From Thermoanaerobaculia bacterium (GTDB lineage Bacteria; Acidobacteriota; Thermoanaerobaculia; Multivoradales; Multivoraceae): DNA of 64,000 nucleotides. Positions 1-9,000 of the stretch are shown here, piece after piece (position 1 is the first letter of the stretch; every line of letters begins with the position of its first letter). Where the stretch lies: NCBI GenBank assembly GCA_022826745.1, contig JAJDUI010000037.1, forward strand, positions 186,001 to 250,000, given 5' to 3'. A program made the position numbers and the translations under genes. Under the pieces are notes generated by a model, which worked only from the letters and a program-made list of their open reading frames with translations, ran no database searches and had not been told where the DNA came from.

Positions 1-47
1 ACGTAGTGGCCGAGCCTCCAGCAGTTCTAGCTGATTGACAGGAGGAG

Positions 48-1373
48 ATGCCAGTGCGCTGGAAGTTGCTAGGCCCTGAGATCGGGTATGAGGACGGCTT
101 CGAGGATACCGACCTCTTTGGCTACGCAGACCTTGGAACAAGGCTCGCGGACGTGATCGCGGGCCTTGAGGACGAGCCCGTTATCGTTCTGGACGGAGAC
201 TGGGGTAGCGGCAAGACGACGTTCGCCCTCCAGTGGGCCGGTCTCCTAAGGCGCCGAGGCAACGCGGTTCTCTACTTCGATGCGTTCGCCTGCGATCACC
301 AGGAGGATGCGCTGCTGGCGCTTGCCGAGGAGGTCTACTGCTTTGCGGAGAAGGAAGGCGTATCGCCGGACCACCTCAATGACTTCGCCGACAGGGTGTC
401 AAAGGCAGTCAAAGCGAGTTCCGTTGCTGTGCTGGGCTCGCTCGGCGGGAAGTTCCTTGGCATCGACGACAAAGTGGCTGGAGAACTCGCAGCGATCTTG
501 GCGGAAGAGCCGCGTCTAAAGGCCTGGATCAGAGATTCCGCGGCGCGCAAGCAGGCCGTGCAGGCGTTTCGCGGGGAGCTTCAGCGCATTGCATGTGCAA
601 CGGTGGAGAAGGCCCGCGAGCGCGTCGAGTCGGGAGAGGGCGAGCCCGGGGCGAACGGCGAGGGAACGGAAGCTCCAGGAAGACTCGTTATCGTTGTTGA
701 CGAGTTGGACCGTTGCAAGCCAGCTTTCGCCCTGAGTGTGCTGGAGCGCATCAAGCACGTAGTAGGCGTTCCCGGAGTCGTCTTCGTGCTCGTGGCTAGC
801 TTGAAGGAACTTGGGAACTCCGTTCGGTCTGCGTACGGCGAGGTGGACGCCGAACGGTACCTGGAGAAGTTCTTCGACCTCGTGGTGCGGCTTCCAGATG
901 CCTGGAGAGCAGGTAGCAGCGTGCCGAAGGCGCGCGTCTATGCCGCCTATCTGCAAGAGCAGGCGTTCTCGAAGTTCCCGGCGTCGAGTCTCGAGCGGCA
1001 CATGCGGGCGCTTGTACGACTCGCCGAGAAGGAGCAGATGTCACTGCGGACTATGGAGCATGTTGTTCGGAATGTCGCCGTCCTGGCTCTTGGTGGGCAC
1101 GGTGGGTGGAACAGCTGGGGAACGTTGTCTGTACCGGTGCTTGTTAGCGCCATCCGTGTCGTGTATCCGGGGATCTTCTCCAGGTTGAGGGCCGGAAGGC
1201 CTGAGGACCTAGAAGACGGAGACTGGGACAAAGTCATGGAGTTGGCGAAGGAAGTCATCTTTGGTGCGAACCAGGACGTCGAGCTAGCGGACGAGATACT
1301 GGACAAATCGAAGTTGAGGCCGTACCGCGGGTTGCCCGATGCAGCGAGGAAGCTCGATGCCTTTGAAGTGTGA
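48..1373 (+). CDS. KAP-family P-loop NTPase-like protein
   Basis: Walker A GDWGSGKTTFALQWA, Walker B-like RLVIVVDELDRCKP typical of KAP NTPases; 441 aa ORF with GGAGG just upstream (start may be the GTG at 54). Confidence 0.75.
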   Translation: MPVRWKLLGPEIGYEDGFEDTDLFGYADLGTRLADVIAGLEDEPVIVLDGDWGSGKTTFALQWAGLLRRRGNAVLYFDAFACDHQEDALLALAEEVYCFAEKEGVSPDHLNDFADRVSKAVKASSVAVLGSLGGKFLGIDDKVAGELAAILAEEPRLKAWIRDSAARKQAVQAFRGELQRIACATVEKARERVESGEGEPGANGEGTEAPGRLVIVVDELDRCKPAFALSVLERIKHVVGVPGVVFVLVASLKELGNSVRSAYGEVDAERYLEKFFDLVVRLPDAWRAGSSVPKARVYAAYLQEQAFSKFPASSLERHMRALVRLAEKEQMSLRTMEHVVRNVAVLALGGHGGWNSWGTLSVPVLVSAIRVVYPGIFSRLRAGRPEDLEDGDWDKVMELAKEVIFGANQDVELADEILDKSKLRPYRGLPDAARKLDAFEV

Positions 1374-1502
1374 CGTCCTGGCGCCGGGACTCAGTTGGGA
1401 TAGAGGTATGAGTACCTGGCCCAAGAACAGCAGAATCCGTGTCCGCTTCATGCCGCGTCGTCCACGAATCATCTTCGACTACCTGCAAGAATGGTCTGAG
1501 AG

Positions 1503-1895
1503 TTGTCTTTCTGGCAAGCGTTGATTCTCCTGCTCACGGCAATCGGTGGCGTTATAGCCATACGCTTCACAACGACCCTGGATCTCAACAAGTTCCTGGA
1601 GTACCGCCAAGAGCGACAAGTCGCGAAGATGCGTGCCGCCTGCCCTCACACCATACTCGTTGAAGTGCCCATCAATGGACACAGGGAATACCGGTGGAAG
1701 ACTCTCGCGGTCGACGTTGACGCGGGAGATGGAGTGGCGGTCAAGAAGATCACGGTATGCAGTCGCTGTGGCACTCAACTCCTCGGGGGACTCGCTCAGG
1801 CCAACGATGCGCGGCTCTACTTTGAGCGAGACCCCGATGCGTGGCTGAAGCAGGAGGCGTACTTTCTCAAAGTGGCGAGAAAGCTGATGCACTAG
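1503..1895 (+). CDS. small membrane-anchored protein with CxxC motif, unknown function
   Basis: 130 aa ORF, TTG start, N-terminal hydrophobic helix (FWQALILLLTAIGGVIAI), CSRCG motif; co-directional with the KAP gene. Confidence 0.5.
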   Translation: MSFWQALILLLTAIGGVIAIRFTTTLDLNKFLEYRQERQVAKMRAACPHTILVEVPINGHREYRWKTLAVDVDAGDGVAVKKITVCSRCGTQLLGGLAQANDARLYFERDPDAWLKQEAYFLKVARKLMH

Positions 1896-1956
1896 AGAGG
1901 CCCGCACCCGACCTGACTAGCCCGACCATCATTGCTATTCCCTGTGCGGAGGGGGA

Positions 1957-2619
1957 CTAGTGTCTCTGGGCTTGGACCGCGCGGGACTCGGCTTGTCTCG
2001 GATTCCGCATAGAACGGAGAATCCGGGCAAGGGACGGGCAGCGCCTGGCCCTCTCTATGCCGAGCAGCCCGATTACCCATTCTCCATGGTGTGGCGGAAC
2101 GTGCATGCGAGCGTCATGGACGGCACGGAAGACCGTGTCCGAGAGTTGGGGCTCCGTCAGTGCTTCCGTTAGCCGTGAGTCACGCAGAAGATCCACTGTG
2201 CCGCTCGTTGGGAGATTCGGGAACCTCTCGGTGCAGATCCTGAGTGCCTTGCGGTCGTCCAGGAGGGCGAGCCCCCCTACTTCGAGCGCCTTGGCGATTG
2301 TGGCGGCCTCCCCGTCGCCCAAGGTTTCGCTGGCTGCGCCGGAGACCAGACCAATGAAGTCGGCTTCGCTCGACTCTCCGATTCGGACGGCTTCGAGGAA
2401 GCCGCCGGCAATCAACTCCGCCAGGAGAGCGGAGTCCCGATGCTCTCCGCCGCGGCCGGAAGAAAGTTCGCCTAGAACTTGCTCGGTGACGAGGACCTGG
2501 TTCGATAGCGCCCCCAGAATCGCCTTCGCGCGACGCGTTGCGTTCAGATTGATGACAACGCTGGAGTCGGCGACGACCGGACCTGTGAACCTAGCCAGAG
2601 GGAGAACAGGATCCGGCAT
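1957..2619 (-). CDS. PIN-domain nuclease-like protein
   Basis: VVADSSVVINL near N-terminus, VLGEL, LGDGEAATIAKA, ALLDDRKA acidic residues in PIN order; overlaps the upstream gene by ~29 bp. Confidence 0.75.
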   Translation of the reverse strand: MPDPVLPLARFTGPVVADSSVVINLNATRRAKAILGALSNQVLVTEQVLGELSSGRGGEHRDSALLAELIAGGFLEAVRIGESSEADFIGLVSGAASETLGDGEAATIAKALEVGGLALLDDRKALRICTERFPNLPTSGTVDLLRDSRLTEALTEPQLSDTVFRAVHDARMHVPPHHGEWVIGLLGIERARRCPSLARILRSMRNPRQAESRAVQAQRH

Positions 2620-3760
2620 CGACTCCTATGGCCTCATCGTCCAGCAACTGGCGGAGCTCCGGACGTTCCAGACGGAGCAGGTTGGCCAACTGGCCTTCGC
2701 TCAGCAGTTCCTTCCTGTAAACCTCGCTCGCGAGCGCGGCCAGCCGAAGCGTCGTAGGCCCACGCCCTTCGGCTGCTTGCGCTTCGGACTGGTCGAGGTC
2801 GCCCAGGGCCTCTTGGACGTGCGCCTGGGTTATACGCCCGGTCGTCTGGAAGAAGTCCCACGCGCCTCTGTCGACGAGTCGCAAGTCCTCCAAACGGCGA
2901 ACAAGTGCTTCGCGAGATACACCGAATGCGTGACTCAGCAGGATGACGCTGCGTCGCGTCAAGATGCCCGATTCAGCGGTCAGCGCCCGGAATCTCTCAC
3001 GGACGGCTCTTTCGGGCGTCAAGAACGCGCGAGCGAAGGCGTCTGCGTAGCGCTCTTCGCGAGACGTTGCCTGTTGGCGACGGTAGTGGACGACCGGAAC
3101 ATCTCGTGCCGATACGAAGTGAGCCAGCTCGTGAATCGCAGTATGGGTCCGCCTCGAAGGAGGATGTTTGGCGTTCAACAGCATGCACGCGCCGACGCCT
3201 GCCTCGTAAGCGAAGAGGCCGGAGATCCGGGATTCGATGGGTCGGATATAGACACGTACGCCGAGGTCGAGTTCAAGCAGGCTGATCACGTCGCGGACGG
3301 GCGCCTGACCCAGGCCCAGCCATTGCCGGAGTTCCTGAACATGGTTCTCGGCCTGAAGTCGAACGTCGCCAGGAAGTATGGCTCGTCTGGGCGGGTAGTT
3401 CTCGGTCCTCTGGATGCCGAGGAGGTTCTCCAACTCGACCTCGGCGCGCACCAGGTCGCCAAGCAAGTGGGCCGCGGCGTCGGCTTCGCCGGTGTCCGAG
3501 CCCTGCAGCTTGCGAAACCGAGGCGCCAGGTGGACGTGAACCGCCTCGGCACGCAGTAGTTGGTTCGCCGTCGTTCCGTACGTCGCGGCAAGGCGTTGGA
3601 TCTCGGCCGGCCGCCAGACTCTTCGGCCCTGCTCGATGGCCACGAGAGTCGTGCGGGCCACGCCAATGGCACCGGCGGCTGCGGCCTGCGTTATGCCTTT
3701 GGCTTCGCGGGCGCGGCGAAGGCGCCGTCCGATCTCGGCGCTATCCGATTGGCTAGGCAT
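2591..3760 (-). CDS. XRE-family HTH plus ImmA/IrrE-type metallopeptidase
   Basis: HTH: IGRRLRRAREAKGITQAAAAGAIGVARTTLVAIEQGRR; protease motif HTAIHELAHFVSARD (HExxH). Start chosen at internal Met MPSQSD. Confidence 0.85.
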   Translation of the reverse strand: MPSQSDSAEIGRRLRRAREAKGITQAAAAGAIGVARTTLVAIEQGRRVWRPAEIQRLAATYGTTANQLLRAEAVHVHLAPRFRKLQGSDTGEADAAAHLLGDLVRAEVELENLLGIQRTENYPPRRAILPGDVRLQAENHVQELRQWLGLGQAPVRDVISLLELDLGVRVYIRPIESRISGLFAYEAGVGACMLLNAKHPPSRRTHTAIHELAHFVSARDVPVVHYRRQQATSREERYADAFARAFLTPERAVRERFRALTAESGILTRRSVILLSHAFGVSREALVRRLEDLRLVDRGAWDFFQTTGRITQAHVQEALGDLDQSEAQAAEGRGPTTLRLAALASEVYRKELLSEGQLANLLRLERPELRQLLDDEAIGVDAGSCSPSG

Positions 3761-5123
3761 GAGCGTCGCGGACTTGGGCAACCCACTTCGTGACGAACGA
3801 GTCGGCGCCGAGATCCTGGAGAAAGTCTGCCCATTCTTGTGCATGCCGCATCAGCATCCTGTGGAGTCGGTCTCTGGCTTCTTCTGGCGCTAGGCCAAGA
3901 GATTGGCGCAGATGCCAGACATGTAGGTCGAGTTTCGGTGATTCGCGGGGCAGCCTGGCTAGTTGAGCCAGATCCTCAAGGTGAAGCGTGCCGGCCAACG
4001 CGTACTGATGATGGGAGCCACGTGGCGCTCGCTTCTTGAACGCTGGCGCCGCACCGTCCTCATAGTTGTGCGCGCGCAGGTCTTCCCAGACGTAGATCTC
4101 TCGATCTTCTGTCGCCCCAGCAGCGTGCACGCTCATCCGGCGAAGCATGCAGGCGGCGCAGACGCCGCATTGGCGTTTCTTTCGGGACACCGAAACGTGC
4201 CTCTGGTCCTGCCAGCAGGATCGAGTGTCGCGCCAGGTGTCGCCGATCACTTGCGCTCCCAGTAGGTCGCGGAGCGTTTCGCCTTTCGTGTTCCATAGCC
4301 GAGGTTGGACGTAGCGGATCTCGTAGCCGAGTAGAGCAGCTAAGAACTCCTCCATCAGGCGTAGGAAACTCGGGTGGGTTCTCTGGTCTGGTGGCTGCTG
4401 TCCGACCGGGACGAGTGAGGGGCCTAAGGCACCTTGGCCGCTCTCGGGCATGATGACCGTGTCCGTGCTGGCCAGATAGGCGGCTGTGCCGCCAAGGAGG
4501 GCGAACCGAAAACCCCGGGATCGAGCGCTGCTCTCGGTCCGGCGGCCCGGCGCGTACCGGACCTCGTAGGGGACGGCCACGAACGGCGTCTCGCTGGCGG
4601 TCCGAGAGATGTTCCTTGTGCCTAGGCGTACCCGGATGGGCTCGATGCCAGACCCGTCCGCCTCCAGTCTCGCGACCATGTACGAGTCTAAGCCCTCACT
4701 GTACGGAACAACTGCCTTGGCGTTTTGGGAGAAACCCAGGATGCCCTGGGGGCACGCCTCTTCGTGTCGTCGCCCGGTGAACCGGATGTTCCACTGGTCG
4801 CCAGTTAGGAGACTCAAGGCCCGGATCAGCGGCGATGACACGTCCTCGGAGCGCCAACGGTCCGGATCGTGGACGGGTATCCGTAGATCGAACCGTCTCA
4901 CCCAACTCACGGGTGGCCGAGATCTGAGACCGTCGCAGAACTCAGTCGCCGCTGCAACGACGAAAGCGTCGAATACGCGCTGATCCCAGCATCCGAAGCA
5001 GTAGCTTCTCAGTACGTCGGGCTTGAAGATGAGGTGCGTCCCAATCACGCACGCGGGGCGACGGGCCGGTGCTCGGGCATCAGCTTCCTGCACCTCGACG
5101 CAGAGTCCGGCGTCGCGACTCAT
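3753..5123 (-). CDS. QueC-like (7-cyano-7-deazaguanine synthase-like) protein with ~140 aa N-terminal extension
   Basis: PP-loop VVPYSEGLDSYMVARL (SxGxDS) and QueC-type zinc ligands SCWQD...CGVCAACMLRR; 456 aa, about twice housekeeping QueC length. Confidence 0.8.
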   Translation of the reverse strand: MSRDAGLCVEVQEADARAPARRPACVIGTHLIFKPDVLRSYCFGCWDQRVFDAFVVAAATEFCDGLRSRPPVSWVRRFDLRIPVHDPDRWRSEDVSSPLIRALSLLTGDQWNIRFTGRRHEEACPQGILGFSQNAKAVVPYSEGLDSYMVARLEADGSGIEPIRVRLGTRNISRTASETPFVAVPYEVRYAPGRRTESSARSRGFRFALLGGTAAYLASTDTVIMPESGQGALGPSLVPVGQQPPDQRTHPSFLRLMEEFLAALLGYEIRYVQPRLWNTKGETLRDLLGAQVIGDTWRDTRSCWQDQRHVSVSRKKRQCGVCAACMLRRMSVHAAGATEDREIYVWEDLRAHNYEDGAAPAFKKRAPRGSHHQYALAGTLHLEDLAQLARLPRESPKLDLHVWHLRQSLGLAPEEARDRLHRMLMRHAQEWADFLQDLGADSFVTKWVAQVRDAHA

Positions 5124-5701
5124 CCCGATGCTCCCAGCACGGGCACGCCATCCTCCAAGCTGGCCTTGGGGCTAGGCTTGAGCGCGACCTCGTCGCCGCG
5201 CCCGATCACTTTCGCGGCGAGTTTCTTCGAGTCAAGAGCGGCGAGCGCGGAATCTACGCGCTGCAGCGCGGCGGGAGTCCCAGACCACGAACTGCGGAGA
5301 TAATGTTCGACTATTTGCCGCCGGCGATTGTCAGCTTCGTAGTCTACTAGCCGCCGCAGTGCCTCGCATGCTGCCCTCTCCCCATGCTGACCGTCCAAGG
5401 TTGCCAGGATGGCAAAGTCGATGAATGGTCCGCTTAGTCGCCCCTCTTGGTGCGTCCTCTTCAACTGCTCAAGGAGCGCTAGGCTGGCGGCGTTGCCGTT
5501 GAGGAGCGTCTGTCGGTTGGCCAAGCACTGCTCCACATCCCGGAGAACCGGTCGGGGTAGATCCTTCCTGAGCGCCGCCAGTAAGGCCCTTTCTCCGCGC
5601 CGCGAGACCTCGTCAATCGGGAGCAGCTTGGTCTCGGCGCGTTTGGCGAAGCCCTTCCAAAGGCGTTCCATCGGTAGACTTCTGTGAGGTCCGTCGCTCA
5701 T
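5120..5701 (-). CDS. conserved-looking small protein of unknown function, first gene of QueC-like operon
   Basis: ORF overlaps the QueC-like gene by 4 bp; likely start MSDGPHRSLPMERLWKGFAKRAE. Confidence 0.6.
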   Translation of the reverse strand: MSDGPHRSLPMERLWKGFAKRAETKLLPIDEVSRRGERALLAALRKDLPRPVLRDVEQCLANRQTLLNGNAASLALLEQLKRTHQEGRLSGPFIDFAILATLDGQHGERAACEALRRLVDYEADNRRRQIVEHYLRSSWSGTPAALQRVDSALAALDSKKLAAKVIGRGDEVALKPSPKASLEDGVPVLGASG

Positions 5702-5837
5702 CGACTTTCCAGTGTCAGATACGATGACGAGTTTTCCTGACAAAGTCAAGTCGCCGTGGCGCCGGCTTTGAGGCGTGCATATGGGCGCTCAAGGGGACGA
5801 GCAGGGCGTCCTCGGTCGGTAGTAGCATGGCGGGTGG

Positions 5838-5910
5838 CGCTAGCGGTGACCGCTTCCGGGGAGTCCGAACGGGTGACGACTAAGCCTGGGTCGTCCTCAT
5901 CTAGCGCTAG
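5838..5910. promoter_or_regulatory. possible operator: palindromes CGCTAGCG (5838-5845) and CTAGCGCTAG (5901-5910) in divergent intergenic region
   Basis: perfect palindromes sharing a CGCTAG core in the 334 bp gap between divergent operons. Confidence 0.25.
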
Positions 5911-6035
5911 GTGTAGGCGAGGACGTGCTTCAAGGGCTTCTCCGGCCGGTCCGATTGTCGCGACCCGGTGAGTGCACGAACACGCGTGCGTCGTTGGGCG
6001 GCTACGATAGCGGCGATGTCGTCGGATGCGTTTAG

Positions 6036-9000
6036 GTGCGCCGCTTGCACAAGGTGCCGGCCTTGAGCCAGGACCCTTCGATTGGCGCCGACCCGGTGGT
6101 GCCAGGCGCTCGGTTGATCGAGGCCGTGTTCCCGCTCCGGCAGGCGTCTCTCGACTCGGTCCACGAGAAGTACGTGCGACACGGGCACATCTCGACGCTG
6201 CACATCTGGCCGGCGAGGCGGCCACTGGCTGCTTGTCGGGCGGTGTTGCTGGCCACGCTGTTGCCGGACCCGGGTGACGCTGAACGGCGGCGACGCATGA
6301 TGGCACGAATCGGGGGCGAAGTGCTCCCGAGGCAGACCCGGGCCGGGAAGCTCAGGGAGGAGACGGCGGGTGGTGTGCTTCACTGGGGCCGGGAGAGTGA
6401 CCTGGAGGTCGAGAAACTGCGTGAGGAGATTCGCGAGGCGTTCGGCGGCCGGGTGCCGAGGGTTCTCGACCCGTTCGCGGGCGGCGGAGCGATCCCGCTG
6501 GAGGCGATGCGGCTGGGATGCGAGGTCACCGCGTCGGACTTGAACCCGGTCGCCTGGTTTGTCCTGCGCTGCACGCTGCACTACCCGCGGTTGGTGGCGG
6601 GGCAGGAGTTGCCGCTGCCGGCCTTCGCCGTGCGTGATCGTGATTTCGTCGGGGCGTGCCTCAAGGCGCAGGGCGTGACGAGGAAGCCCGCGTTGCGCGA
6701 GCAACTGCGACGGTTGGGCCACAGCGACGGCGAGGCCGTGCAGGTCCGGTCCGCGTTGCTCGACAAAGAACCGCGTGCCTCGAGAAGCCGCGAATCTGCG
6801 GGTCCAACGCTCCAGGCGGGGTTCCCCTGGCACCTTCGGGCATGGGGACGCCGGGTTCTGGCCGAGGCTCGACGTGAGCTTGCGAAGCGGTACCCGACCT
6901 ACGCGGATTTCGAGCCGGTGCGGCGCAAAGGGCGGGGCAGACGGGATGCCGAGATTCGGTTCCCCGAGCACCGTTTCAGAGCTCGCCCGTCGCGGTTGCT
7001 CGAACCGGACGCTGCCGGGAACGTCTCGGTCGCCGATTTGAACGCCGAGTTCGACGCCGCCTACCTGGAGAACGAAGCGAATCCGCGCTGGGTCGCGAAG
7101 CCGACGGTCGCCTACTTGTGGGCGCGGACGGTTCGCTGCGCGAACTGCCGGGCCGAGATCCCTCTGCTCAAGACGCGCTGGCTGTGCAAGAAGCCGGGCA
7201 AGCGAGTGCTGCTGTCGATGACGCCACGGCACGACGGTTCGGGAGTGGACTTCGACATCAAGCACGACGTGCGGTCGGGGGAGGGCAACGCGGCTCAGCG
7301 ACGCGAGCACGACCGCCGGATGGGTGCCGGGACGATGAGCCGCAGCGGCGCCGCTTGCCCTAGTTGCGGCGGAATCTCGACGATGGCCGACTTGCGCAAC
7401 GAGGGCCGGACGGGGAGATTCGGTGAGCGGATGACGGCGGTGGTCGTGGATGGCCAGCAAGGCAAGGAGTACCGGCTCCCGACCGAGGTCGAGTTGGCGG
7501 CCGCGTTGGTCGACGAGAAGGAACTACGAGCTTTGTTCGCGGAGATTCCGTTCGGTCTGCCCGAAGAACCGACGCCGGATGAAAGGGCCTTGGGGATGCG
7601 GATTCCCCGCTATGGATTCGACTCGTGGCGAAAGCTGTTCACAAACCGGCAGTTGCTCGCGCTGGGGGTGATCGTCCAGACAATCCGTGGTTCTGCCGGA
7701 GATACGACCGCCTATCCCGCAACGTGGCGGGAAGGATTGAGCGCGAGCCTCTCGTGCATCCTGAGCAAGCTCGCCGACTACAGCAGTAGTGTTTGTTCTT
7801 GGGACAACTCGCGTGAGACCTTGAGGCAGACGTTCGCTCGATTCGCGCTTCCTATGGTGTGGGACAACTGCGAAGCCAATCCTCTGTCGGGTGGTTCGGG
7901 CAGTTTCGAAGGGATGACAGATTGGGTGGCGCGCTATGTCGACCACGCAACAGCAGCGCTCTCAGACGCTCCCGCTGTGGACGTGCAGGCCGAGAGCGCC
8001 ATTCGGCTCCAAGACTGCGGCGTCGATGTTATCTGCACAGATCCCCCCTACTACGACGCCATCCCGTACTCAGATCTCATGGACTTCTTCTACGTCTGGC
8101 TGCGACGCGCGCTCCACGGCCTGTCGCCCGAGTTCGACGCCGCTTTCGCCGCGCCACTCGGTCCCAAGTGGAACCAGGAGGCCTCCGGCGGTAAGGGTGA
8201 TGGGGAGTTGATCGACGATGCGAGCCGCTTCGGAGGGGACCGCGACGCGTCGAAGCGGACCTACGAGGACGGCATGGCACGCGCCTTTCGCCGCTTCCAT
8301 GACGCACTCCGTGACGACGGTCGTCTCGTGATTGTGTTTGCCAACAAACAGCCCGATGCTTGGGAGACTCTGGTCTCGGCGCTGATTCGTGCCGGTTTCG
8401 TTGCCTGCGGTTCGTGGCCGATTCAGACTGAGATGAAGAACCGACAGCGGTCGCTGTCGTCGGCGGCGCTCTCCTCCTCGATCTGGCTAGTCTGCCGCCG
8501 CCGGCCTGTCGACGCCCGGCCCGGCTGGGACGCCGCTGTCTTGGCTGAGATGCGCTCCAACATCACGGAGAGCCTGCGGCGGTTCTGGGATGCTGGCATC
8601 CGCGGACCGGACTTCGTTTGGGCGGCTACCGGCCCCGCACTTGAGGCCTTTAGCGGTCATCCGGTCGTCAAGAAAGCGGATTCGCCACGGGAGACGCTGT
8701 CCGTGGCTGAGTTCCTACGGCAAGTGCGACGCATCGTCGTCACCTTTGTCGTGAACCGGTTGCTCGAGGCCGAGCCTGGTGCCCCGACGGAACTCGACGA
8801 CCTGACGACCTACTACTTGTTGCACCGCAACGACTTCGGGCTGGGCGCTGGCCCGGCGGGGGTGTGCATCCTCTACGCGCTGTCGTGCAACCTCTCTGAC
8901 GCCGACCTTGCCGGCGGCCTGGATCTGCTGGCGCGGGGCGCTTCAGCGTCTGCAAGCGATGCCTCGGACGGAGATGGCGACGAGGAAGGGTCCGCCCCCG

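Noticed and set aside
2057-3559. 500 aa plus-strand ORF
   Set aside because: Antisense to the PIN and XRE-ImmA genes, which carry clear motifs
3753-5123. Housekeeping queC for queuosine biosynthesis
   Set aside because: Double length, altered PP-loop (SEGLDS) and no queD/queE/queF nearby
48-5701. Calling the locus a bona fide QatABCD system
   Set aside because: No TatD nuclease seen, ATPase is on the opposite strand, and QatB homology of the small protein cannot be shown by eye; kept as hypothesis only
5907-7460. 517 aa minus-strand ORF
   Set aside because: Antisense to the DUF1156 gene; low-complexity RPH/R-rich composition typical of high-GC shadow frames
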